The notes: a model not told the origin generated them from the letters alone. A stretch of DNA of 64,000 bases from Aminobacterium colombiense DSM 12261 (GCF_000025885.1 NC_014011.1:868001-932000), one strand, 5' to 3'. Positions 1-8,382 are shown, numbered from the stretch's first letter. A program made the numbers and translations.

Positions 1-866
1 GGATCGACCATAGAAATATCCTTCGATATGAAGACTTATTATTCCTTTGTAATGTCCTTGCCAATATGGGAGCAGGCAAGCTTCGTTTTACTGGCGGGGA
101 GCCTTTTGTAAGAAAGGGGTTTCCTTTATTCCTTAAAAAAGTGCGAGAGGAATTCCCGCAGGCGGCCCTTTCCGTTACTACCAATGGGTCAATGCTTGCA
201 TCTGTAGCAGATGATATTTTATCCCTTAAACTTGAAAGTATAAATATAAGTCTTGATACCCTGGACCCGCAAAAATTTAAACTCATAACAGGCACCGGCA
301 ACGTTCAGGATGTTATTCGGGGAATCAGGTCAGTAGCCATTCATAGCGACACTATAGTGAAACTCAACACCGTATTGATAAATGGGTTTAACGAAGATGA
401 GATAGGCGATCTTTTATTATTTGCAGAGAGGGAAGGAGTATTGCTTCGTCTCATAGAGTTTATGCCCCTTCATGGGGATGTTTGGAATTACAACCGTTTT
501 ATTTCCGCAGATGACATCCTTTCATCCCTTCCGGATGCAAACAGTTGGCGGGACGACACCTCAGAAAGTAAAGATAATGCAGGTCCTGCCCGCTATCTAG
601 TGAATACTCTGACAGGGCAACGTCTTGGAGTTATAGCTGCGGTAACCCATCATTTTTGCGATACATGCAATCGTCTCCGCATAACGTCTACAGGGCAAGT
701 TCTACCATGTCTTTTTAGCCAAAAGGGGGTTAACATTAGCAATGCATTACGAGAACGGGATGAAGAAATGGTAAAAAAGGGTATTATAGAGGCAATTAAG
801 ATGAAACCCCGACGATGGCTTGATATGGAGTCGGGAGATGAACATATGTCTCGGATTGGAGGGTAA
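1..866 (+). CDS. moaA: GTP 3',8-cyclase MoaA (5' truncated by window edge)
   Basis: This is the C-terminal part of MoaA, the radical SAM enzyme that starts molybdenum cofactor synthesis by converting GTP to 3',8-cyclo-GTP. The frame is already open at base 3, so the N-terminus with the SAM-binding CxxxCxxC cluster lies outside the window. Visible are the RFTGGEP motif, the second cluster motif CDTCNRLR followed by a third cysteine 13 residues after the CxxC pair (binds the substrate-side 4Fe-4S cluster), and the C-terminal IGG tail in which the two glycines are functionally important in the family. moaC follows after 6 bases, so the two are probably cotranscribed. Confidence 0.95.
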   Translation, partial: IDHRNILRYEDLLFLCNVLANMGAGKLRFTGGEPFVRKGFPLFLKKVREEFPQAALSVTTNGSMLASVADDILSLKLESINISLDTLDPQKFKLITGTGNVQDVIRGIRSVAIHSDTIVKLNTVLINGFNEDEIGDLLLFAEREGVLLRLIEFMPLHGDVWNYNRFISADDILSSLPDANSWRDDTSESKDNAGPARYLVNTLTGQRLGVIAAVTHHFCDTCNRLRITSTGQVLPCLFSQKGVNISNALRERDEEMVKKGIIEAIKMKPRRWLDMESGDEHMSRIGG

Positions 867-872
867 TTTGAC

Positions 873-1364
873 ATGGAGCCATTTTCCCACCTTGATGACC
901 TTGGACACCCGCGAATGGTCGATGTTGGCGGAAAAGAAAGGACTGCACGCGAGGCTCTTGCCGAGGGAGTGGTTTTATTGCCTCAAACTATTCGAGACGC
1001 CCTTTTTTCGGGAACCACAGATAAGGGAGATGTAATGAAAGTTGCGGAAGTTGCAGGAATAATGGCTGCAAAAAAAGCTTCGGAACTTATCCCCCTCTGT
1101 CATAATATAAGTCTTGACAAGGTAGAGATCCACTGTGAGCTGTTGCCTAAAGAAAACAGGATTAAGATAACGTGCAATGCGGCTTCGAAAGGTGTAACTG
1201 GAGTAGAAATGGAAGCTCTTACTGGCGTAATGGCAGCAGCCCTCACAGTTTATGATATGTGTAAAGGCATAGATAAGGGTATGGTGATACAAAATGTGCG
1301 ATTGCTTCATAAAATTGGGGGCAAAAGTGGAGATTATAGGGTTTCAGAGGAGGAGCATGAATGA
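873..1364 (+). CDS. moaC: cyclic pyranopterin monophosphate synthase MoaC
   Basis: MoaC turns 3',8-cyclo-GTP from MoaA into cyclic pyranopterin monophosphate, the second step of molybdenum cofactor synthesis. The 163-residue length is normal. Recognisable segments are MVDVGGKERTAREA near the N-terminus, KKASELIPLCHNI in the middle and GVEMEALTGVMAAALTVYDM towards the C-terminus, including the conserved Lys and His residues of the active site. It lies 6 bases after moaA, and its stop codon overlaps the next start (ATGA at 1361-1364), so translational coupling is likely. Confidence 0.96.
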   Translation: MEPFSHLDDLGHPRMVDVGGKERTAREALAEGVVLLPQTIRDALFSGTTDKGDVMKVAEVAGIMAAKKASELIPLCHNISLDKVEIHCELLPKENRIKITCNAASKGVTGVEMEALTGVMAAALTVYDMCKGIDKGMVIQNVRLLHKIGGKSGDYRVSEEEHE

Positions 1365-2176
1365 AACTTCTCGGTATTTTGAGTAATGAGGATCGGCGTG
1401 AGTATGGAATATGCTATGTCAACAAGCGAGGAGATGGTCAATCTTCTGTTAATGGGAACCTGGCCACTCTTTTCATAGTAAAGCCAGGAGATATGCCTGC
1501 TTATGAAGGTGCGGCCTGTATCTTACGGGTCTCCCTTCTTAAAGATCTGGAGATAGGGAATTTGTTGGCCTTTGCAGAAAGTGACGTGTTGCTTCGTATA
1601 GAAAGACAACACGCCCCTTCTCAGTGGGAACTTTCTGTGCAGCAAAGTGGTTTTATTTCTGTATCTTCGGAAATAGAAACATGGAGATCACTGCGTGTTG
1701 GTGTTTTAACGGTGAGTGATAAAGCAAGTCAGGGTTTAAGGGATGACACTGCTGGTCCTGCTTTATCCAGAGCGGTAATTCTCATTGGCGGCATCGTAGA
1801 GGAACAGTCCATTGTTCCCGATGAAAAGGAAACCATAGAAAAAAAGCTCCGCCACTGGGTCGACCAGAAGGATCTTCATCTTATTCTGGTGACAGGAGGT
1901 ACGGGTCTATCAGAGCGAGATGTAACGCCAGAAGCTCTGGAGGCCGTAGCCCATAGGAAAATCCCGGGAATAGGGGAGTTTATGCGAAGTCGTACGGTTT
2001 ACTATACACCTCGGTCTATTCTTTCCAGGGGGCTTGCTGTAACAAGAGGGAAAAGCCTGATTATTGCTGTTCCTGGAAGTCAGAAGGGGGCTCTTGAGTG
2101 CTTTGAGGCCGTTGTCCCAGTGCTGAGACACGGCGTTGAAATACTACGAGATTGGGAGAAGGAATGTGGACATTAA
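1361..2176 (+). CDS. MoaB/Mog-family molybdopterin protein with an extra N-terminal domain
   Basis: The C-terminal part (about residues 108-271) is a MoaB/Mog domain: GVLTVSDKAS, DDTAGP, VTGGTGLSERDVTPEA and AVPGSQKGA are its nucleotide and molybdopterin binding segments. This family adenylylates molybdopterin before molybdate insertion. The first about 105 residues are not part of that fold. A stretch with LEIGNLLAF followed by a beta-like run faintly resembles the end of a MOSC domain, but the cysteine and GDAH-type motifs of MOSC are not visible, so I leave it unassigned. An SD-like GAGGAGG at about 1347-1353 precedes the start. It belongs to the moaAC operon and overlaps rapZ. Confidence 0.85.
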   Translation: MKLLGILSNEDRREYGICYVNKRGDGQSSVNGNLATLFIVKPGDMPAYEGAACILRVSLLKDLEIGNLLAFAESDVLLRIERQHAPSQWELSVQQSGFISVSSEIETWRSLRVGVLTVSDKASQGLRDDTAGPALSRAVILIGGIVEEQSIVPDEKETIEKKLRHWVDQKDLHLILVTGGTGLSERDVTPEALEAVAHRKIPGIGEFMRSRTVYYTPRSILSRGLAVTRGKSLIIAVPGSQKGALECFEAVVPVLRHGVEILRDWEKECGH

Positions 2177-3056
2177 GAATAACAGAGTTCGCCGGTGTCT
2201 TATTATTACGGGGATGTCAGGAGCCGGAAAATCGACGGTATTGAACATCCTGGAAGATCAGGGGCTATTTGCCGTTGATAATATCCCTCCAGCATTGTTG
2301 CCGCAGCTTCTGGAGCTCCTTTCCCAACACCGGGCGGCAGTGCAGGAAGGACTTGCAGCCGTTGTCGACGTTAGGGGGGGACGGCTTCTTAATGACCTTT
2401 TTTCTGTCGTTGATTCTCTTAAAGGGACCATCCCTCTTGTACAGGTTCTTTTTCTGGATTCCTCTGATGAAAGCCTAGTACGGCGTTTTGAAACAACAAG
2501 AAGGAGACATCCGCTGGGAGACCATATACCTGTTCTCGAGGGCATCCAGAAAGAAAGAGCCTTATTGGCTCCAGTGAGGGAATATGCTGATGTGGTACTT
2601 GATACATCTGGGCTCTCCATACGAGGTCTCAAAGATCGTCTCATAGCTGAATTTATACGGACTGAAGCTACTGCGTCCGTAGTATTCTCGTCCTTTGGTT
2701 TCAAATACGGGATTCCACAGGATAGTGATTTCATGCTGGATGTGCGATTTTTAGTGAACCCTCACTATGTTCCTCTACTCAGCCATCTAACGGGAAAGGA
2801 TCCCGATGTCCAAAGCTATATTTCAACCCCTGAGGAAACACGCCTATTTCTTGCCCGTTGTTATGAGTTTTTGGATTTTCTCATTCCTGTCTACCTTTCA
2901 TCAGGGAAATCACCCTTTCATATAGCTGTGGGTTGCACCGGTGGCCAGCATCGCTCAGTAGCAGTGGTGGAGTGGCTTTCTGAATATTATAGTAAAAAGG
3001 GCGTGCGGTGTGTGGTAAGGCACAGGGATATAGAACGAGGCCAGGTGGGAGAGTAA
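2166..3056 (+). CDS. rapZ: RapZ/YvcJ family nucleotide-binding protein
   Basis: RapZ is a P-loop protein. In Escherichia coli it is an RNA-binding adaptor that controls glucosamine-6-phosphate synthase mRNA; in Bacillus (YvcJ) it binds nucleotides and affects competence. The Walker A sequence GMSGAGKS is at residues 16-23, DVRGG is in the middle, and the C-terminal VGCTGGQHRSV motif is intact. I chose GTG at 2166, preceded by an AGAAGGA site, giving 296 residues as in the family; an in-frame TTG at 2136 would add ten residues without homology. It overlaps the Mog gene by 11 bases and yvcK by one, forming the rapZ-yvcK-whiA cluster typical of Gram-positive bacteria. Confidence 0.92.
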   Translation: MDIKNNRVRRCLIITGMSGAGKSTVLNILEDQGLFAVDNIPPALLPQLLELLSQHRAAVQEGLAAVVDVRGGRLLNDLFSVVDSLKGTIPLVQVLFLDSSDESLVRRFETTRRRHPLGDHIPVLEGIQKERALLAPVREYADVVLDTSGLSIRGLKDRLIAEFIRTEATASVVFSSFGFKYGIPQDSDFMLDVRFLVNPHYVPLLSHLTGKDPDVQSYISTPEETRLFLARCYEFLDFLIPVYLSSGKSPFHIAVGCTGGQHRSVAVVEWLSEYYSKKGVRCVVRHRDIERGQVGE

Positions 3057-4168
3057 TGGATTGGCGCATAGCATATCTCCTAGGATTAATCACAGCTTTT
3101 CTAACCTTGTTTGTTCTCTCTTTTAAAAATAGGAAAGTAAGTCTTTTTCGTCCTTCTCCTAAAAAAGATGTTATGGCAAAGGTAGTAGAGTATAGACTGT
3201 CCATGGGGCCTCACATTGTAGCTGTTGGCGGTGGAACGGGACTTTCTACCTTGCTTTTGGGGCTTAAATCTTTCACAAGAAACATTACAGCAGTAGTGGC
3301 TGTCACAGATGAGGGAGGAAGTTCCGGCCGTTTGCGGCAGGAATGGGGCGTTCTCCCCCCAGGGGATGTTCGAAACTGTATTGTTGCCCTGGCAGAAAAT
3401 GATAATGCCCTTCGCAATATTCTTGATTTTAGATTCGATAGAGGAGATCTTTCCGGCCATAGCCTTGGGAACCTCATTCTTTTGGCAGTTACAGAGCTTT
3501 CCGGCGACTTCCGTGTTGCCGTAGAAGAAATGAATCATCTTCTCGCCATTCGAGGTAAGGTTTTACCGGTAACAACTGAAGCGGTTTCCCTTATAGCTGA
3601 AACAGTGGACGGGCAGCTATGCCGTGGGGAACTGCAAATTTCTTCCTGCGGAAAAAATTTGAAGGATATATGGCTTGAGCCACAAGACGCCCGGCCACTT
3701 ACTGATGTGATACGGGCCATAGAGGAAGCAGATCTTATTGTTATGGGGCCAGGAAGTCTTTTTACCAGTGTATTACCGAACTTGCTTTTGCCGAAAGTTG
3801 CCCAGAAAATTCAGGAATCGCCTCTTCCCAGAGTTTACGTTGCCAATCTTATGTCTCAGCCAGGAGAAACAGATGGAATGAATATACTGCACCACTTAGA
3901 ATGGGTCGAAAGAGCGGTGAAGGCAGTTCCGGATTATGTGGTGGTCAATAACGGGTCGATACCGGAAGCCCTTCTTCAGGCCTATCTCAATGAAGGAGCG
4001 GTTCCATTATATTTAGATGAATCTCAACGGGAAAGGATTCTGGAAAAAGGCTGTCATATTATTGAAGGAAATTACGTTAAGGTCTATGAAGAATCTGTGG
4101 TCCGCCATGATGGGCAGGCCCTTTCAGAAACTCTTATGAGAATATGCAGAGATTTGAAAGAAGTGTAA
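3056..4168 (+). CDS. yvcK: YvcK-family gluconeogenesis factor with N-terminal membrane segment
   Basis: YvcK (CofD-like fold) is required for growth on gluconeogenic substrates and for normal wall synthesis in Bacillus, where it binds UDP-GlcNAc. The 370-residue protein starts at ATG 3056, overlapping the rapZ stop by one base. Residues about 5-22 form one hydrophobic helix, followed by a basic linker and then the core domain with AVGGGTGLS, TDEGGSSGRLR, LPPGDVRNC and MGPGSLFTSVLPNLL. The membrane segment makes it longer than the usual soluble YvcK, so it is probably anchored at the inner membrane with the core in the cytoplasm. whiA follows after 7 bases. Confidence 0.93.
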   Translation: MDWRIAYLLGLITAFLTLFVLSFKNRKVSLFRPSPKKDVMAKVVEYRLSMGPHIVAVGGGTGLSTLLLGLKSFTRNITAVVAVTDEGGSSGRLRQEWGVLPPGDVRNCIVALAENDNALRNILDFRFDRGDLSGHSLGNLILLAVTELSGDFRVAVEEMNHLLAIRGKVLPVTTEAVSLIAETVDGQLCRGELQISSCGKNLKDIWLEPQDARPLTDVIRAIEEADLIVMGPGSLFTSVLPNLLLPKVAQKIQESPLPRVYVANLMSQPGETDGMNILHHLEWVERAVKAVPDYVVVNNGSIPEALLQAYLNEGAVPLYLDESQRERILEKGCHIIEGNYVKVYEESVVRHDGQALSETLMRICRDLKEV

Positions 4169-4175
4169 CCACGCC

Positions 4176-5072
4176 ATGAAGAGCATTAGTGAAACGATGT
4201 GGGACGAATGGGTTTTCTCTCCTGTTTCCAGTACAAATGCAGATTCAGAAGTAGCAGGAGTCCTTTGGGGACTTATGCCTGCGTCACCTGAATTTTTAAC
4301 AAAGGAACGATTAGTTATCCTTTCAGGGCGGCGACTATGGGTATTCCGGCGTTTAAGAAGAATTTGGTCCCATTCCCGATGGGGGCAGAGAGTTGAACTG
4401 CCAACGATCCTTAACGTTCCAGCCAGTTTTAAGGGAAACGTAACTCTTTCCATTCCCCAAACACTAATAGCTGAAGTTGTTGTCTGGGGAGAAAACGCTA
4501 AAAGAAAAAATGATTGGGCATGGCTGCGGGGAGTATGGGGAAATTGCGGCTCTTTATATGTGCCTAAAAGCGGATATTACCTTGCCTTCCGCTTCAGGTT
4601 CTATAGATTGATGGACATGGTCTTATCCCTTTTGAAAAACAATCATTTCCCCATGGGCAAGCGTATGGTGGACGAACAATATGAATTGCTTTTACGAGAT
4701 CAAGAGAAAATTGTTACATTGCTAAGCAACTTTAAACTTTTTGATACATCTTTGAAATTAGAGGAAAAGGCCATTGTTCGGGCTATGCGTGACAGAGCGA
4801 ATAGACTTGTGAATTGCGATGCTTCCAACATACGAAAAACTCTTGAGGCTGCTGAGTGGCAGCTCGAAATAGCTAAAGTCTTTCAGAACGAAAAGGTCTG
4901 GGCGACTTTGCCAGAACCTTTGAAAGAGCTTATAGAAACACGGATGCAATATCCTAGCGCTACTTTGACAGAGTTGGGACAATTACTTTCAAAACCAGTA
5001 AGTAAAAGTACTGTCAAATACCGTTGGCAAAAGCTAAAGGAAATGGCTGAGCAATTGCCTCACGGTATATAA
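4176..5072 (+). CDS. whiA: WhiA-family DNA-binding regulator
   Basis: WhiA combines a catalytically dead LAGLIDADG-type N-terminal domain with a C-terminal helix-turn-helix; it is a sporulation regulator in Streptomyces and affects division and nucleoid segregation in Bacillus. Support comes from RGVWGNCGSLYVPKSGYY, the counterpart of the family's RGAFLxGGS segment, and from NRLVNCDASNIRKTLEAA, a WhiA hallmark, followed by an LTELGQLL...SKSTVKYRW helix-turn-helix. At 298 residues it is slightly short and the N-terminal half is divergent. Its place directly after rapZ and yvcK is the conserved arrangement. Regulatory targets cannot be inferred here. Confidence 0.85.
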   Translation: MKSISETMWDEWVFSPVSSTNADSEVAGVLWGLMPASPEFLTKERLVILSGRRLWVFRRLRRIWSHSRWGQRVELPTILNVPASFKGNVTLSIPQTLIAEVVVWGENAKRKNDWAWLRGVWGNCGSLYVPKSGYYLAFRFRFYRLMDMVLSLLKNNHFPMGKRMVDEQYELLLRDQEKIVTLLSNFKLFDTSLKLEEKAIVRAMRDRANRLVNCDASNIRKTLEAAEWQLEIAKVFQNEKVWATLPEPLKELIETRMQYPSATLTELGQLLSKPVSKSTVKYRWQKLKEMAEQLPHGI

Positions 5073-5138
5073 TAAGTTTCGAGAAATAATATTTTATTAG
5101 AATTTATTACAATGTATATATAGAAAGGGTGCTGCATA

Positions 5139-6158
5139 ATGAAGAAGGTTAGAGTTGCTATCAATGGTTTTGGCCGCATTGGAAGACTTGCTTTACGTGC
5201 TATGTATCAATATGACCAGGAGGGTCTTTTTGAGATAGTGGCGACAAATAGCCGTACAACCCCCGAACAGAGGGCTTATATGTTTAAATACGATTCCATC
5301 CACCGCCGTTTCCCCGGCGAGGTTCAGGTTGATGGAGACGATCTCATCGTCAATGGCAACAGGGTAAAAGTTCTAGCCCATAAGGATCCTTCTGAATTAA
5401 ACTGGGGCGATCTTGGAGTTGACATCGTGATAGAGTCTTCAGGCATCTTTAAGGATCTCGAAGGAGCTCAGACACATTTAAAAGCGGGAGCGAAGAAAGT
5501 TGTTATAACAGCGCCGGGAAGTGGAGAAGGGATCCCTACTTTTGTCATGGGCGTTAATGAAGGTCTTTATGACCCTGAAAAGGATCATGTGGTCTCAAAT
5601 GCATCATGTACTACAAACTGTCTCGCTCCTGTGGCGAAGATCCTCAACGAAGAGTTCGGTATAGCCCGAGGCCTTATGACAACTACCCATGCCTATACAA
5701 ATGATCAGAAATTGATGGATTCTTCCCATAAGAAACTCCACCGCGGCCGAGCTGCAGCTCTCTCCATGGTTCCCACATCTACTGGAGCAGCTAAAGCGAT
5801 TGGACTTGTCATTCCCGAGCTCAAAGGCAAGTTGAACGGTATAGCCCTTCGTGTTCCCACTCCTGACGTTTCAGTTGTAGACCTTGTTGCTGAACTTAAC
5901 AAAGAAGTATCAGCCCAGGAAGTAAACGAGGCGGTGAAAAAACGAGCAGCAGGCGACATGAACCATTATGTGGTGTATGAAGAAGACGATCTGGTCTCCT
6001 CTGATTTTATCGGAGATCAGCACTCTTCTATCTTTGCAGCCCGGCATACCATGTCTATTGGCAACATGGTAAAAATCTTGGTCTGGTACGATAACGAGTG
6101 GGGCTACACCTGCCGTTGTATTGATCTTGTAAACTATATGATCAAGAAAGGGCTGTAA
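5139..6158 (+). CDS. gap: glyceraldehyde-3-phosphate dehydrogenase, type I
   Basis: This enzyme interconverts glyceraldehyde-3-phosphate and 1,3-bisphosphoglycerate. NGFGRIGR near the N-terminus is the dinucleotide-binding loop, and SNASCTTN (catalytic Cys at about residue 157), THAYTNDQ and WYDNEWGY are all present; the 339-residue length is normal. Two positions that set coenzyme preference are unusual: the acidic residue expected after Asn in the NAD-binding strand is Ser (VATNS), and the usual Leu-Pro before HK in the S-loop is Ser-Ser (DSSHKK). Both resemble NADP-using enzymes rather than glycolytic NAD enzymes. pgk follows after 3 bases. An AT-rich gap of 66 bases precedes the gene, but I see no convincing promoter there. 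Confidence 0.97.
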   Translation: MKKVRVAINGFGRIGRLALRAMYQYDQEGLFEIVATNSRTTPEQRAYMFKYDSIHRRFPGEVQVDGDDLIVNGNRVKVLAHKDPSELNWGDLGVDIVIESSGIFKDLEGAQTHLKAGAKKVVITAPGSGEGIPTFVMGVNEGLYDPEKDHVVSNASCTTNCLAPVAKILNEEFGIARGLMTTTHAYTNDQKLMDSSHKKLHRGRAAALSMVPTSTGAAKAIGLVIPELKGKLNGIALRVPTPDVSVVDLVAELNKEVSAQEVNEAVKKRAAGDMNHYVVYEEDDLVSSDFIGDQHSSIFAARHTMSIGNMVKILVWYDNEWGYTCRCIDLVNYMIKKGL

Positions 6159-6161
6159 GGA

Positions 6162-7355
6162 ATGAAGCTACGAGAATTCTCTCGTCAAGATGTAGAAAAT
6201 AAAAAGGTACTCATGCGGGTAGACTTCAATGTTCCTTTAAAAGATGGGATAGTTACTGACGTGACAAGAATTAATGCTCACGTTGCCACTATTCGCCAGC
6301 TTCTTGATTGGGGAGCAAAAGTTACCCTTGTTTCTCACTTAGGACGCCCGAAGGGTAAAAGGGTTGATTCCCTGTCTTTAAGCCATGTTGTAGAAAAGAT
6401 TGAGAGTGCCTTGGGATGCCCTGTGACTTTTGTAGATGACGTCATTGGAGAGAAAGTAAAAAACGCGGTAGACTCTGCCCCTGCTGGTACGGTCATTCTT
6501 TTGGAGAACTCCCGGTTTTACCTAGAAGAGGAAAAGAACGATTCTGATTTTGCAAAAAAACTCGCACATCCCTTTGAGGTATTTGTAATGGACGCTTTTA
6601 GCGCTTCTCATAGGGCTCATGCTTCAACAAGAGGTGTAATGGAATACCTTCCCTCCTTTTCCGGGCATCTCATATCCAGAGAGATTGAAATGCTCAGTGC
6701 TGTAAGCGAGGCCCCTGAGAAACCTTTTGTATTGATTCTTGGTGGAGCGAAAGTATCAGATAAGATAAAAGTAATTGACCACCTTCTCACCAAAGTGTCG
6801 GCAATTCTTATTGGCGGCGGCATGGCCTATACTTTCCTTGCCGTTCAGGGTAAAAATATCGGACATTCCCTCTATGAAGAGGACAAGGCAGATTTTGCTC
6901 GTCAAATGCTGAATAAGGCCAAAGAGATAGGCGTAGATATTGTACTTCCAGTGGATACAGCTGTGGCTGATTCTTTAGAAAGTGACGCTCCCAGAAAAGA
7001 GGTTTCTGTAAATGAGATTTCTCCTTCTGATATGGGGCTTGATATTGGCAAAGAAACAGCCGCTTTGTTTGCTTCATATATTGAAAAGGCCAAAACGATC
7101 CTTTGGAACGGTCCCATGGGCGTATTCGAAAACCCTGTTCTTGCAGAAGGAACCCGTCTTGTTGCAGAAGCGGTAGAAAAATGTACAAAAAATGGTGGCG
7201 TAACCGTAGTGGGTGGCGGGGATACGGCCTCAGCTGTCAAGAAATTAGGATTTTCAGAAAAGGTAACCCACGTTTCGACCGGGGGCGGCGCAAGCCTGGA
7301 ATTTTGTGAAGGGAAAATATTGCCCGGCATTGAACCTCTATTAGAAACACAATAA
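6162..7355 (+). CDS. pgk: phosphoglycerate kinase
   Basis: Phosphoglycerate kinase transfers phosphate between 1,3-bisphosphoglycerate and ADP, or the reverse in gluconeogenesis. The 397-residue length is typical. Signature segments are LMRVDFNVPL near the N-terminus, SHLGRPKG (substrate site), LENSRFYLEEEKND, DAFSASHRAHAS, LGGAKVSDK, the hinge region WNGPMGVFE and the nucleotide-site VVGGGDTASAV and STGGGASLEF. It lies 3 bases after gap and is followed by a hairpin before tpiA, which could adjust expression of the last gene. Confidence 0.97.
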   Translation: MKLREFSRQDVENKKVLMRVDFNVPLKDGIVTDVTRINAHVATIRQLLDWGAKVTLVSHLGRPKGKRVDSLSLSHVVEKIESALGCPVTFVDDVIGEKVKNAVDSAPAGTVILLENSRFYLEEEKNDSDFAKKLAHPFEVFVMDAFSASHRAHASTRGVMEYLPSFSGHLISREIEMLSAVSEAPEKPFVLILGGAKVSDKIKVIDHLLTKVSAILIGGGMAYTFLAVQGKNIGHSLYEEDKADFARQMLNKAKEIGVDIVLPVDTAVADSLESDAPRKEVSVNEISPSDMGLDIGKETAALFASYIEKAKTILWNGPMGVFENPVLAEGTRLVAEAVEKCTKNGGVTVVGGGDTASAVKKLGFSEKVTHVSTGGGASLEFCEGKILPGIEPLLETQ

Positions 7356-7390
7356 GCGAAGGCCAGATAAAAGATAGATCGCAACTAGAG

Positions 7391-7418
7391 GAGACGGGAA
7401 GCCAAAAGCTCCCGTCTC
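7391..7418 (+). terminator. hairpin between pgk and tpiA (weak terminator or attenuator)
   Basis: GAGACGGG at 7391-7398 pairs with CCCGTCTC at 7411-7418, extended inward by AGC/GCT with a one-base bulge. Only a short T run (AATTTT) follows, so partial termination or mRNA stabilisation between pgk and tpiA seems more likely than a full stop. Confidence 0.5.
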
Positions 7419-7457
7419 AATTTTAAAAGAAGATCAAAAAGGAAGGAGTTTTTTCCT

Positions 7458-8270
7458 GTGAAAAAGATATTTCTTTTTGGAAACTGGAAAATGAACAACG
7501 GCCTGGAAGAAACGAAAATATTCTTTAAAGATCTCACCGCGCAGATATGTGAGGACGCAGTCATTTGTGACCAGCTGGAAAGAAGTTTTTTAGAGGTTTG
7601 TATTTTCCCACCTTTTACTTCACTGTATGTAGGCGCAGAAATTCTTGCTCAAAACGTTAAAAAAGGGATTTTTCTCGGGGGACAAAATGGCTTTTATGAA
7701 GATAAAGGGGCGTTTACTGGCGAAATTTCACTCCCAATGCTTAAAGAAACGGGATGTAGTCATGTCCTCATTGGCCACAGTGAGCGAAGGCACATAATGG
7801 GTGAAACAGACGACCTTATTCATAAAAAATTGCAGGCGGCTCTCCATCATGGTTTAACACCTGTTCTTTGTTTTGGAGAGACTCTTTCGGAGAGGGAGTC
7901 CGATTTAACCTTTGAAGTAATAGAGCGGCAAATTCTTAAGGCCGTCAATGGCCTTACAAAAGAAGAGATCAAAAAAACAATTTGGGCATACGAACCTGTT
8001 TGGGCCATAGGCACAGGCCGTACAGCCAGCCCTGAAAATGCAGAAGAAGCATGTTCCTATGCCCGCACACTTTTATGTAATTACGGTAATATAGACATTG
8101 AAGGGGAGGGACATCGAGACGTCCATATACTTTATGGCGGCAGTGTAAAAGCAGCAAATGTTGCGAGCCTTCTTGAAGAACCTGATATTGATGGAGCCCT
8201 TATTGGCGGAGCGTCCATTACAGCAGACTCTATGCTTGAAATTATTCACGAATCACTTCATAGAGGATAA
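7458..8270 (+). CDS. tpiA: triosephosphate isomerase
   Basis: Triosephosphate isomerase interconverts dihydroxyacetone phosphate and glyceraldehyde-3-phosphate. FGNWKMN is at the N-terminus with the catalytic Lys, LIGHSERR carries the catalytic His, and YEPVWAIGTG carries the catalytic Glu and flexible loop 6; ILYGGSVKAAN and GALIGGAS bind phosphate. The start is GTG at 7458 after an AAGGAAGGAG ribosome site. At 270 residues it is about 20 longer than usual, with extra sequence after the first strand-helix unit (residues about 20-50). It is the last gene of gap-pgk-tpiA. Confidence 0.96.
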   Translation: MKKIFLFGNWKMNNGLEETKIFFKDLTAQICEDAVICDQLERSFLEVCIFPPFTSLYVGAEILAQNVKKGIFLGGQNGFYEDKGAFTGEISLPMLKETGCSHVLIGHSERRHIMGETDDLIHKKLQAALHHGLTPVLCFGETLSERESDLTFEVIERQILKAVNGLTKEEIKKTIWAYEPVWAIGTGRTASPENAEEACSYARTLLCNYGNIDIEGEGHRDVHILYGGSVKAANVASLLEEPDIDGALIGGASITADSMLEIIHESLHRG

Positions 8271-8308
8271 AAAATAATTCACAAATCTTTTATAAATACG
8301 ATTGGTTA

Positions 8309-8341
8309 ATGTAGGCCCAGAATTTTATTCTGGGCCTACAT
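8309..8341 (+). terminator. 15-bp hairpin after tpiA
   Basis: A perfect stem of about 15 base pairs (8309-8323 with 8327-8341, loop TTT) lies 38 bases after the tpiA stop. A T-containing but interrupted tract (TGTTTCCC) follows. It probably ends the gap-pgk-tpiA transcript and is immediately followed by a second hairpin. Confidence 0.6.
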
Positions 8342-8348
8342 TGTTTCC

Positions 8349-8382
8349 CTCCGGCATGTTTGACCAATCAAACATGCCGGAG
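8349..8382. repeat. perfect 15-bp inverted repeat with 4-base loop
   Basis: Positions 8349-8363 and 8368-8382 are perfect reverse complements separated by CCAA. No T run follows directly on the plus strand and no A run precedes it, so it is not a classic intrinsic terminator for either strand. It may be a backup terminator, a transcript-end stabiliser or a protein-binding palindrome. The remaining sequence up to 8660 is AT-rich without a coding frame; a TTGACA at 8527-8532 has no good -10 partner. Confidence 0.6.
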
